Positions 43,886 through 52,578 of a stretch of 64,000 bases of DNA are shown here, piece after piece. Under the pieces are notes generated by a model. It saw only the letters and a program-made list of their open reading frames with translations, was not told where the DNA came from and did not search any database. The DNA is from Pseudomonas bubulae (lineage in GTDB: Bacteria; Pseudomonadota; Gammaproteobacteria; Pseudomonadales; Pseudomonadaceae). Position 1 is the stretch's first letter, and every line of letters starts with the position of its first letter. Position numbers and translations under genes: made by a program. The stretch lies in the NCBI RefSeq assembly GCF_037023725.1, contig NZ_CP146077.1, forward strand, positions 3,137,001 to 3,201,000, written 5' to 3'.

Positions 43886-44989
43886 TTAGGCAGCTGCGCG
43901 CAATGGACGGGTCAGGGCCAGGCCCCCGGCATCGAATAAATGGCAATGTTCACTGTCCAGGTGCAACTGCAACTGCTCGCCATAGCGGCTGGCCATATCA
44001 CCGCGCACGCGCATGGTCAGCGGTTCACCGCAGGCAGTATTGACGTGGCAATAGGTGTCGCTGCCCAAGCGCTCGCCGACATCGGCGGTCACACTCAGGG
44101 TGCACTCACCGGGTTTGGCCAGGTTCAGGTGCTCCGGACGAATGCCCAGGGTGACCGGGCTGCCCAGGCTCAGCGCAGGGCTGCTCAGGGGTAACTGGAT
44201 ACGGGTGCCAGCGTCCAGCTCGACTTCGCAACCCTGGCTGTCAACGCGGCTGATCCGGCCTTTCAAAAAGCCCATTTTCGGTGTGCCGAGAAAGCCTGCA
44301 ACAAACAGGTTGGCGGGGTGGTGATACAGCTCCAGCGGTGAGCCAACCTGTTCGATCCTGCCGCCATTGAGCACCACCACCTTGTCGGCCAGGGTCATGG
44401 CTTCGACCTGATCGTGGGTCACGTAGATCATGGTTGCTTGCAGTTCCTGATGCAGGCGTGCCAGTTCCAGACGCATTTGCACCCGCAGCGCGGCATCGAG
44501 GTTGGACAACGGCTCATCAAACAGGAAGATCTTGGGGTTGCGAACAATCGCCCGGCCAATGGCCACGCGCTGACGCTGACCACCGGACAGGTGTTTGGGC
44601 TTGCGCTCAAGTAAGGGTGCCAGTTCCAGAATGCGGGCGGCTTCGTTGACCTTTTTTGCCACTTCGGCCTTGGGCACGCCTGCCAGGTCGAGGGCAAACG
44701 ACATATTTTTGCGCACGCTCATATGCGGGTACAGGGCATAGGTTTGAAACACCATGGCCAGGTCGCGCCTGGCCGGGCTGACTTCGGTGATGTCGCGACC
44801 GTCCAGCTCGATGGTGCCGTGCGTCACTTCCTCAAGCCCGGCAATCAGGCGCAGCAGTGTGGATTTACCGCAGCCCGACGGCCCGACAAATACCACGAAC
44901 TCACGGTCGTTGACCTCAAGATCAATGCCTTTGATGATCGAGAAACCTTCAAAGCCCTTGTGCAGATTGTTGATTCTCAGGTTGGCCAT
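43886..44989 (-). CDS. mtlK: Polyol ABC transporter ATP-binding protein MtlK
   Basis: This 367-residue MalK/UgpC-type ATPase has Walker A GPSGCGKST, signature LSGGQRQR and Walker B FLFDEPLSNLDA, with a C-terminal OB-like regulatory domain (from about 240). The ATG at 44989 follows GGAGG by 6 bases, and the longer in-frame start would overlap mtlG. With MtlE, MtlF and MtlG it imports mannitol, glucitol and arabitol. Confidence 0.93.
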   Translation of the reverse strand: MANLRINNLHKGFEGFSIIKGIDLEVNDREFVVFVGPSGCGKSTLLRLIAGLEEVTHGTIELDGRDITEVSPARRDLAMVFQTYALYPHMSVRKNMSFALDLAGVPKAEVAKKVNEAARILELAPLLERKPKHLSGGQRQRVAIGRAIVRNPKIFLFDEPLSNLDAALRVQMRLELARLHQELQATMIYVTHDQVEAMTLADKVVVLNGGRIEQVGSPLELYHHPANLFVAGFLGTPKMGFLKGRISRVDSQGCEVELDAGTRIQLPLSSPALSLGSPVTLGIRPEHLNLAKPGECTLSVTADVGERLGSDTYCHVNTACGEPLTMRVRGDMASRYGEQLQLHLDSEHCHLFDAGGLALTRPLRAAA

Positions 44990-45011
44990 AGTGGGCCTCC
45001 AATCAGTATTT

Positions 45012-45842
45012 TTATTTGACTGCGCCGAAGGACAAACCGCGCACCAGTTGCTTCTGGCTGATCCAGCCAAAAATCAGGATCGGTGCGCAGGCCAGGGTCG
45101 AAACGGCCGACAACTTGGCCCAGAACAGGCCCTCGGGGCTGGAGTAGGACGCGATCAGTGCAGTCAGAGGCGCGGCGCTGGAAGAGGTCAGGTTCAGTGA
45201 CCAGAACGCTTCGTTCCAGCACAGGATCAGCGACAGCAGCAGGGTTGAAGCCAGGCCGCCCTTGCTGATCGGCAGCAATACGCGCACCACCTCCTGCCAC
45301 AGCGTGGCGCCGTCCAGCCGTGCGGCTTCGAGGATGTCTTTGGGAATATCCTTGAAGTAGGTGTAAATCATCCACACCACGATCGGCAGGTTGATCAGGG
45401 TATAGATGATGATCAGTGCCGCCCGTGTATCCAGCAGGCCAAAGCTCTTGGCCAGCAGGTAGATGGGCATCAGTACACCCACTGGCGGCAGCATCTTGGT
45501 GGAGAGCATCCACAGCAGCGTGCCCTTGGTGCGCTTGGTTTCGTAGAACGCCATCGAGTAGGCCGCCGGGATAGCGATCAGCATGCACAGGGCCGTGGCA
45601 GTGAACGAGATCACCACCGAGTTCCAGGCGAAGTGAAAGTAACCGCTGCGCTGTTCGATATGCAGGTAGTTCTCCAGCGTGGGCGTGAAAATGAACTGGG
45701 GCGGCGTGGCAAAGGCGTCGAGTTCGGTTTTAAAACTGGTCAGGAGCATCCAGAAGATCGGGAAAAAGATCAGGATGGCGATAGCCCAGGCCAGGGTGCC
45801 CAGCAGCAGGCTTTGCAGGCGGCGCGATTGTTGAAGTGTCAT
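45012..45842 (-). CDS. mtlG: Polyol ABC transporter permease MtlG
   Basis: This 276-residue MalG-type permease has six predicted spans and the EAA loop EAARLDGATLWQEVVRVLLP. It lies 10 bases after mtlF and 22 bases before mtlK. It forms the membrane channel with MtlF. Confidence 0.9.
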   Translation of the reverse strand: MTLQQSRRLQSLLLGTLAWAIAILIFFPIFWMLLTSFKTELDAFATPPQFIFTPTLENYLHIEQRSGYFHFAWNSVVISFTATALCMLIAIPAAYSMAFYETKRTKGTLLWMLSTKMLPPVGVLMPIYLLAKSFGLLDTRAALIIIYTLINLPIVVWMIYTYFKDIPKDILEAARLDGATLWQEVVRVLLPISKGGLASTLLLSLILCWNEAFWSLNLTSSSAAPLTALIASYSSPEGLFWAKLSAVSTLACAPILIFGWISQKQLVRGLSFGAVK

Positions 45843-45852
45843 AACTGAGCCC

Positions 45853-46785
45853 TCACGGCTTGTCTGTCAGGTTTTTGCCGAGCATGCGCACCAGAATGAT
45901 GGCGGCAATATTGGCGATGACCACGGCGATCAAACCGCCGGCCGAGGCCATGCCCACATCGAACTGCACCAGCGCCTGGTTATAGATCAGGTACGCGAGG
46001 TTGGTGGATGCATAGCCCGGGCCGCCGTTGGTGGTGGTAAAGATTTCGGCGAACACCGACAACAGAAAGATGGTCTCGATCATCACTACGACGGCAATGG
46101 GGCGCGCCAGATGGGGCAAGGTCAGGTGCCAGAAAATCGCGATGGGGCCGGCACCGTCCAGGCGCGCGGCTTCTTTTTGTTCCTGGTCCAGAGACTGCAT
46201 GGCGGTCATCAGAATCAGGATCGCAAAGGGCAGCCATTGCCACGACACAATGATGATGATCGACAGCAGCGGGTAGTGCGCCAGCCAGTCCACCGGCTGG
46301 GCGCCAAACAACTTCCACACGGCGGCCAGGACGCCGGATACCGGATGGAAAATCAGATTTTTCCAGATCAGCGCGCCCACGGTCGGCATGATGAAAAACG
46401 GCGAGATCAACAGCACCCTTACGATGCCGCGGCCCATGAATTCGCTGGCTTCGAGCAGGGCGCTGATCAGTACGCCGAGCACCACGCTGATCAGCAGCAC
46501 ACTGCCAACCAGCAGCAAAGTGTTGGTTGCGCCGGGCAGGAAGCCCGAATCGGTGAGGAAGTAGGTGAAGTTCTCCAGCCCCACGAACTGGTTTTCGCCG
46601 GGATAGAGCAGGTTGTAGCGGATCAGTGAAAAGTACAGGGTCATGCCCAGTGGCACGATCATCCACAGCAACAGAAGCGCCACAGAGGGCGTTACCAGAA
46701 ACCAGCCGGGATTGAACAGGCGCGGACGCCGCCCCGTTGGCGGGGCGTCGAGCGCGGCAATAACAGTCGAAGTCGTCATCGTCAA
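45853..46785 (-). CDS. mtlF: Polyol ABC transporter permease MtlF
   Basis: This 310-residue MalF-type permease has a first span WFLVTPSVALLLLWMIVPLG and the EAA loop EAARLDGAGPIAIFWHLTLP. It is preceded by a 105-base gap holding a REP hairpin, the only long break between transporter genes of the operon. Confidence 0.9.
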   Translation of the reverse strand: MTMTTSTVIAALDAPPTGRRPRLFNPGWFLVTPSVALLLLWMIVPLGMTLYFSLIRYNLLYPGENQFVGLENFTYFLTDSGFLPGATNTLLLVGSVLLISVVLGVLISALLEASEFMGRGIVRVLLISPFFIMPTVGALIWKNLIFHPVSGVLAAVWKLFGAQPVDWLAHYPLLSIIIIVSWQWLPFAILILMTAMQSLDQEQKEAARLDGAGPIAIFWHLTLPHLARPIAVVVMIETIFLLSVFAEIFTTTNGGPGYASTNLAYLIYNQALVQFDVGMASAGGLIAVVIANIAAIILVRMLGKNLTDKP

Positions 46786-46804
46786 TACACCTGAATTGCT
46801 TTGC

Positions 46805-46865
46805 GTGGGAGCGAGCCTCCTCGTGAAGGAGTCGACGCGGTATTCGCGAGCAGGCTCGCTCCCAC
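46805..46865. repeat. REP hairpin between mtlE and mtlF
   Basis: GTGGGAGCGAGCCTCCTCG at the left pairs, with a few mismatches, with CGCGAGCAGGCTCGCTCCCAC at the right. The position just after the binding-protein gene recalls the REP between malE and malF of E. coli, where it stabilises upstream mRNA. Confidence 0.85.
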
Positions 46866-46890
46866 AGACCAGAGTTTGGTGTTGGCAGTG

Positions 46891-48201
46891 CTACTTGGGA
46901 TAACCCGCCCGCTTCATTTCGCGCTCGGTGCTCTGCTGGGCCGCGGCCAGTGCCTGGTCCACGGTGGTCTGGCCAATCAGCGCGGCACTGAACAGCTTGC
47001 CAACCTGGGTGCCCACCGCCTGGAACTCCGGAATGGTGACCAACTGGATACCCACATAAGGGACGGGCTTGAGGGTCGGGTCCTGAGGGTTGGCAACTTT
47101 CAAGGACTCGAGGGTGACCCTGGCAAAGGGTGCAGCTTTCAGGTACGCCTCGGTATAGGTCGAGGCACGGGTGCCCGGGGGTACATTGGCAATGCCGTCT
47201 TTTTCCGCTACCAGTGCACCGTATTCTTTGGACGTGGCCCAGGTGCTGAATGTCCTGGCGGCGTCCTTGGCTTTGGAACTGGTGGGTATGGCCAGTGCCC
47301 AGGAGTACAGCCAGGCACTGCCTTTATCGGTCACAGCATGGGGGGCGAAGGTAAAGCCGACATGCTCGGCGACCTTGCTCTGGCTACTGTCGGTGACAAA
47401 CGAGCCAGCAACACTAGCATCGACCCAGATCGCACATTTGCCGCTGTTGAACAGCGCCAGGTTTTCGTTGAAACCATTGCTGGTCGCACCCGGCGGGCCT
47501 GAGGCTTTCAGTGTGCCGACATAAAAATTCAAGGCATTTTGCCACTCGGCCCCGTTGAACTCCGGTTGCCATTGTTCATTGAACCAGCGCGCGCCGTAGG
47601 CGTTGGCGATGGTGCTGATCAGCGCCATGTTTTCACCCCAGCCCGCCTTGCCGCGCAGGCAGATGCCGTATTGTTCCTGGTCAGGTTTGTTGAGGGTGCG
47701 GGCAAAGCCGGCGATCTGCTCCCAAGTTGGATGCTCGGGCATGCTCAGCCCGGCATCCTTGAACAGGTCGGTACGGTAATAGGTCATCGAGCTTTCGGCA
47801 TAAAACGGCAGGGCATAGAGCGTGCCCTTGACGGACAGGCCGTCGCGAACCGCCGGGAACACATCGTCGATGGCATAGGTGGCGGGCAGGTCGGTCATGG
47901 GCTCGAGCCAGCCCTTGGCACCCCAGAGTGCGGCTTCGTACATGCCGATGGTCAGCACGTCAAATTGTCCGCCCTGGGTGGCAATGTCCGTGGTCAGGCG
48001 CTGGCGCAATACGTTTTCTTCCAGCACCACCCAGTTGAGCTTGATCTCGGGGTGCTCGCTCTCGAAGGTTTTCACCAGCTTTTGCATGCGGATCATGTCG
48101 CTGTTGTTGACCGTGGCAATGGTCAGGGTTTGCGCGCCTGAACTGATGCCACTCAGGGTCATGCACGTGGCGACACATAACGCTTTGACAGGAATATTCA
48201 T
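46891..48201 (-). CDS. mtlE: Periplasmic polyol-binding protein MtlE
   Basis: This 436-residue family-1 solute-binding protein has a signal peptide (MNIPVKALCVATCMTLSG, cleavage near SSGA) and then the mature start QTLTIATVNNSDMIRMQKL. The ATG at 48201 is favoured over 48213 because GGAG lies 7 bases upstream of it. It is the first structural gene of the operon, next to its activator gene mtlR on the same strand. Confidence 0.92.
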   Translation of the reverse strand: MNIPVKALCVATCMTLSGISSGAQTLTIATVNNSDMIRMQKLVKTFESEHPEIKLNWVVLEENVLRQRLTTDIATQGGQFDVLTIGMYEAALWGAKGWLEPMTDLPATYAIDDVFPAVRDGLSVKGTLYALPFYAESSMTYYRTDLFKDAGLSMPEHPTWEQIAGFARTLNKPDQEQYGICLRGKAGWGENMALISTIANAYGARWFNEQWQPEFNGAEWQNALNFYVGTLKASGPPGATSNGFNENLALFNSGKCAIWVDASVAGSFVTDSSQSKVAEHVGFTFAPHAVTDKGSAWLYSWALAIPTSSKAKDAARTFSTWATSKEYGALVAEKDGIANVPPGTRASTYTEAYLKAAPFARVTLESLKVANPQDPTLKPVPYVGIQLVTIPEFQAVGTQVGKLFSAALIGQTTVDQALAAAQQSTEREMKRAGYPK

Positions 48202-48341
48202 TGAGCACTCCACTTCAGCGGCCTGGCGGCTTTTGAAGGACGGTTATTGTTTTTATAGCGGCTCGCACGGGGCAAGCGCCTGGGCCGATTACAGCCCTCA
48301 ATCACCGGCGTGACAAATCACTGGAAGCACATCAATCGATA

Positions 48342-49316
48342 CTATTTTGCACTGCGCAGGCGTTCACTCGGTGCACGCTGGTTTTGCTCGGTCAAACGCT
48401 GCACCGCCAGGCGACGATAGTGTGACGGGGTCATTCCTTTGAGTTGCTGAAAGCGACGGTTGAAGTTGGAAATATTGTTGAAACCTGACTCGAAACACAC
48501 ATCTGTGACGGGCTTTTGACCATCGGCCAGTAACTCGCAGGACTTGCTGATGCGCAGTCGATTGACGAACTCGATGAAGCAGCGCCCTGTGGCTTGCTTG
48601 AATACGCGGGAAAAATAGGTGGGCTTCATGCCCATGTAGTCGGCGACTTCTTCTAGCGGCAGCTCGCGGGTGTAGTGGCTGAAGATATAGTCGACAGCCC
48701 GGTTGGTGCGGTCGATGGTTTGCTCGTCGGCCAGATTTCCGGCGGTGACCCCAGACAGCAGCTGGTAGTCATCACAGCCGGCCAGCAGTTCCAGCAGGAT
48801 CAGGAAATGGCCAAGCCGGGTGATGCCGCTGGAGCCGGCAATTGCCTGCATCAGGTCCATAGCCTTGCGGATCGTGGCTTTACAGCGGAACTCGATCCCG
48901 TGGCGCGCCCGTTCAAGCATTGGCGTGAGGGACTTGAGTTCGGTGAGTACCGAGGCGGCGTTCTCAAGCAGTTCATCGGTGAAGTTGACCAGCATGTCGC
49001 GGGTGGGCACCACCTCGTCACCGGCCACCTGGCTGATCCAGTTATGAGGCAGGTTGGGCCCGGTGAGGAATAATGTTTCAGGGTGGAAATTACCGATATA
49101 GTCGCCCACAAACACCTTGCCGCTGCTGGCAACGATCAGATGCAACTCGTATTCCTTATGGAAGTGCCAGCGCACCAGCGGACAGGGGAAGCCATGCTGG
49201 CGATAGATGATCGACAGGCCATTGTGGTCGTCCATCAGTTCGTAGGACGGGTCTGTGGCGCGGGCGGGGCGGGTCATGGGCTGGGCCGTCGTCAGTCTTG
49301 TTATGGCGTGGATCAT
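48342..49316 (-). CDS. mtlR: AraC/XylS-type activator MtlR of the mannitol operon
   Basis: This 324-residue protein has an N-terminal cupin-like ligand domain (with WHFHKEYELHLIV) and a C-terminal AraC double helix-turn-helix (PLEEVADYMGMKPTYFSRVF; DVCFESGFNNISNFNRRFQQ). In P. fluorescens MtlR activates mtlE transcription in the presence of mannitol, sorbitol or arabitol. The gene precedes mtlE in the same direction with 140 bases between them, where the mtlE promoter should lie. Confidence 0.92.
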   Translation of the reverse strand: MIHAITRLTTAQPMTRPARATDPSYELMDDHNGLSIIYRQHGFPCPLVRWHFHKEYELHLIVASSGKVFVGDYIGNFHPETLFLTGPNLPHNWISQVAGDEVVPTRDMLVNFTDELLENAASVLTELKSLTPMLERARHGIEFRCKATIRKAMDLMQAIAGSSGITRLGHFLILLELLAGCDDYQLLSGVTAGNLADEQTIDRTNRAVDYIFSHYTRELPLEEVADYMGMKPTYFSRVFKQATGRCFIEFVNRLRISKSCELLADGQKPVTDVCFESGFNNISNFNRRFQQLKGMTPSHYRRLAVQRLTEQNQRAPSERLRSAK

Positions 49317-49362
49317 GCCGGTTCCTGCGGTTAAGTCCAGTCAGATTTGAGGGTATTACAGG

Positions 49363-50124
49363 ATGAAAACACTGTTGTTGATCGGTATCGGCGCCGGAGA
49401 CCCGGAGCACATCACCGTCCAGGGGATCAACGCGCTGAATCGCGCCAATGTGCTGTTTGTGCTCGACAAGGGCCAGGCCACCGAAGACCTGGTGCGCATG
49501 CGCCTGCAGATCTGCCAGCGCTATATCCGTGAGCCGGGCTACCGTGTGGTGCAGGTCAACGACCCGCAGCGTGACAGCTCAACGGCGTGCTACACCGATG
49601 GCGTCGAGGATTGGCACCAACAGCGGGCCGAAGTGTTTACCCACTTGATCGAAGACCAACTGGCCGATGGCGAATGCGGGGCTTTTCTGTTGTGGGGCGA
49701 CCCGGGGCTGTATGACAGCACCTTGCGTATTCTCGACCGTGTCCGGGCCGGGGGCTGCAGCGACTTCGAGCATGAGGTGATCCCCGGTATCAGCAGTGTG
49801 CAGGCCCTTGTCGCCCGCCATCGCATTGCGCTCAACACTATCGGCCAGCCGATCCGCATCACCACCGGACGCAAGCTGGTGGCCGAGGATCTGGATAATG
49901 TCGTGGTCATGCTCGACGCACATTGTGCCTTTGAAGCCTTTGTCGATGAAAATGTCGATATCTATTGGGGCGCCTATATCGGCACTGCGGACGAGATTCT
50001 GATCGCGGGCAAACTGAGCGAAGTGTGCGAGCAGATCAAGCAGGCCCGCAGTACTGCCCGAGCAAGCAAGGGCTGGATAATGGACACGTATCTGCTGCGC
50101 AGGCGCACCCGCCTGAGTGAATAG
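49363..50124 (+). CDS. cobF: Precorrin-6A synthase (deacetylating)
   Basis: This 253-residue SAM-dependent methyltransferase of the tetrapyrrole methylase family starts KTLLLIGIGAGDPEHITVQG with the GIGAGDPEH SAM-binding loop. It contains FLLWGDPGLYDSTLRIL and PGISSVQALVARH. CobF methylates precorrin-5 at C-1 with loss of acetate in the aerobic cobalamin pathway. It is divergent from mtlR, with other cobalamin genes 5 kb downstream. Confidence 0.92.
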   Translation: MKTLLLIGIGAGDPEHITVQGINALNRANVLFVLDKGQATEDLVRMRLQICQRYIREPGYRVVQVNDPQRDSSTACYTDGVEDWHQQRAEVFTHLIEDQLADGECGAFLLWGDPGLYDSTLRILDRVRAGGCSDFEHEVIPGISSVQALVARHRIALNTIGQPIRITTGRKLVAEDLDNVVVMLDAHCAFEAFVDENVDIYWGAYIGTADEILIAGKLSEVCEQIKQARSTARASKGWIMDTYLLRRRTRLSE

Positions 50125-50238
50125 GCAGTTGCGTCGAAGTCTTTTTCGTACATGTTTTGTAGAATTAGATTATGGCGTCAAGTTGATACAGCTGCCTACA
50201 GTTCGGCTCCTGTATTGCGTCGTTTACATGAGTCAGCT

Positions 50239-52578
50239 ATGAAAGCCCATCTTGCCTGTTTGCGTTGTTACCGTGGGTTCTTGTGTGTCCTGCTTTTTGC
50301 AGCATGGGGGCTTGTGATGCCGGGCCCTGCCAATGCCACTGGCAGAGCCAGTTTTGCTGTCGCTCAGGGTACCTTCGATGTGAACCGGGCAACCCTTGAG
50401 GTGTTCTTGCTACGGCCCGGCAAAGCGCCCTTGTTGCTCAGTGGCGGTGCATTCAGGCAGGACAGCGAGGTCACTGAACTGGCTTCCGACAGCTGGACGA
50501 TTAGCGAGGAGGGGAATCAATACCGGGTCGACATCAAGGTTGAGGACGACAGGTTGCGCGTTTCGATACAGGCGTCCCGCCCTGCAAGCTTGCGTTGGCC
50601 GCGCCTGCAAACCGACATTCGCGCCTACGCCATTCCTTTTGGCGAGGGTAGCTATATACCGGCCAATGACCCCGGCTGGCTTAACTGGCTGGTCAAGCGC
50701 TACTCCGGCGGGCAGTTGCTGGGTGAGTTGAGCATGCCGTTCTGGACTCAATTGCACGAGGACCTGTCGGTCACCTGGATAGTAGAAACGCCCTTCGACA
50801 CCCTGTTTAGTATCAAGCGAGTCAAAAACACTGCGGTGCCGCAATTGCAGCATGACTTCAACCGGCTTGCACCTGATGCGCCCTTTGTGATCAGCATCGC
50901 CCCCGGCCCTGCACAACCGTTATATGGCGCAGGGCTATATCGCAAATGGCTCAAGAGCAGCGGCCAGTTCGTTTCACTGACAGATAAAATTCGTGCGGTG
51001 CCGCAAACTGCCCTGCTCGGCGGTGCAGCCCATATTTATGTTTGGGACGCAGGGCCGCTGAAAGCCACAGACGTCCTCAACTGGGCAAGCTTTATCACGG
51101 CTTTTGACCGGGCGCGCCGTACCCCCGGGCATCTGGCTGCCAATTTATGGTCAAGCTTTGATCCGCAAACCCGCAGCGTATTTGACATGAGTTTGTCGAG
51201 TACGCGCTCACGGCTACGAATGGTTTCACCGTTCAATCAACTGCAACTGGTTCGTGCCATCAACCAGGGAATGCGGCAGGTTGTAGCGGTACCCGCCAAG
51301 GAACCTCTGGACGGGGGGCATGATCCGGCTGGCGAGGTGCTGTGGGGGCAGGCAGCCAGAACTCAGCTGGTCGAGGCTTTCGGGCCTTACCTGTTACCGG
51401 CCGAGCGCTGGGGAGGAGGGCTGTCTGTGGATACGGTCAACGCGCTCAAACAAGCCGGGCTCACCCGTGCCTGGCTGGGTGCCAAGGACTGGCTTGATGC
51501 ATTCTGGCACCCGCAGGCTGTGGCATTGGCTAAGCAAGCCGGGTTTCTGGTGGCGGTGTACGACAACTACGCAGACGCTCATGCACCCGCCGAACCGGAA
51601 ACCTGGGCCGCTGCGCAAATGGGCGCGAACCTGGCCAGTGCAGGGCAGCATGACGCGAGCGGTACTACGAGCAAGGGGTTTAATGGCATTGGCGTCTTTG
51701 CCAATCCCCGGGAGGCCCAGGACTATGCGCGCCAGCGCATCAAGGCTGTGGCAGGTGCTGCCGGGCTCAACAGCTATTTTCTCGATGTCGATGCTGCGGT
51801 CACTGCACAGGCGGACTACACCCCCGGCCGGGAAACCAGTGAAAGTGAAAATGCCCGGGTGATTGCCCGGCGCCTGGATTACCCGGGCGAGTCGTTGGGG
51901 CTGGTCACGGGCAGCGAGGGGGCGGTTTCTACGTTTGCAGCCAATATTGCCTACAGCCACGGCATTGCCACACAACCATTCGACTGGACCGACCCTGACA
52001 TGTCCGGTAATCAACAGTCACCTTTCTTTGTAGGGCAGTACTGGCCCCCGGAGACGCCAACACTGTTTTTCAAGACTGTTCCGATCAAACGGCAACTGGC
52101 AACTTATGTCCGCTCCTGGAAGTACCGCTTGCCGCTTTACCAAATGGTGCTTCACGACAGTCTGGTCAGCACGCATCACTGGGCCTACCCATCGTTGAAA
52201 TTTTCCAATGAGCAGCAGAACACGGCACTGCTGCAGCTGTTGTACATGACGCCGCCCATGTACCACCTCAATGCCGCCGTGCTGGAGCGCGACTTGCCCT
52301 TTATCGCGGCCTACAACGAGGTTTTTTCGCCCTTGCATCAACGGCTTTTTACCCAGGCACTGGTTGATTTTCAGGTGCTCAGTGCAGACCGGAGCCTGCA
52401 GCGCACGGTGTTTGATGATGGAACCCGAATTACGGTCAATTTCAATCCAGACAATGCGCAAAGTGCCGACGCCATGCAATTTGCGCCAATGTCGGCAAGC
52501 GTCCAGATACCGGGCGAAAAAGACCGCATCATCATGATTGCCGAGATGTTCAAGGCGACGCGACTGGCACAGCCCTAG
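50239..52578 (+). CDS. Secreted glycoside-hydrolase-like protein
   Basis: This 779-residue protein has a signal peptide (hydrophobic FLCVLLFAAWGLVM, cleavage near GPANA), then an N-terminal beta-rich part (to about 280) and a probable TIM barrel. The barrel has acidic candidates in YFLDVDAAV and TGSEGAVSTF, followed by HHWAYPSLKF and LYMTPPMYHL. This pattern resembles GH101-like or DUF5696-type putative endo-glycosidases, but the family is not certain. I chose the ATG at 50239 because of the signal peptide; there is no clear ribosome-binding site. It is followed in convergent orientation by a glycosyltransferase gene, suggesting a cell-surface or exopolysaccharide link. Confidence 0.6.
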   Translation: MKAHLACLRCYRGFLCVLLFAAWGLVMPGPANATGRASFAVAQGTFDVNRATLEVFLLRPGKAPLLLSGGAFRQDSEVTELASDSWTISEEGNQYRVDIKVEDDRLRVSIQASRPASLRWPRLQTDIRAYAIPFGEGSYIPANDPGWLNWLVKRYSGGQLLGELSMPFWTQLHEDLSVTWIVETPFDTLFSIKRVKNTAVPQLQHDFNRLAPDAPFVISIAPGPAQPLYGAGLYRKWLKSSGQFVSLTDKIRAVPQTALLGGAAHIYVWDAGPLKATDVLNWASFITAFDRARRTPGHLAANLWSSFDPQTRSVFDMSLSSTRSRLRMVSPFNQLQLVRAINQGMRQVVAVPAKEPLDGGHDPAGEVLWGQAARTQLVEAFGPYLLPAERWGGGLSVDTVNALKQAGLTRAWLGAKDWLDAFWHPQAVALAKQAGFLVAVYDNYADAHAPAEPETWAAAQMGANLASAGQHDASGTTSKGFNGIGVFANPREAQDYARQRIKAVAGAAGLNSYFLDVDAAVTAQADYTPGRETSESENARVIARRLDYPGESLGLVTGSEGAVSTFAANIAYSHGIATQPFDWTDPDMSGNQQSPFFVGQYWPPETPTLFFKTVPIKRQLATYVRSWKYRLPLYQMVLHDSLVSTHHWAYPSLKFSNEQQNTALLQLLYMTPPMYHLNAAVLERDLPFIAAYNEVFSPLHQRLFTQALVDFQVLSADRSLQRTVFDDGTRITVNFNPDNAQSADAMQFAPMSASVQIPGEKDRIIMIAEMFKATRLAQP

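Noticed and set aside
48202..48341. Sigma-70 promoter for mtlE with TATAAA
   Set aside because: The nearest -35-like TTGCCC is only 12 bases away, too close for a normal promoter.
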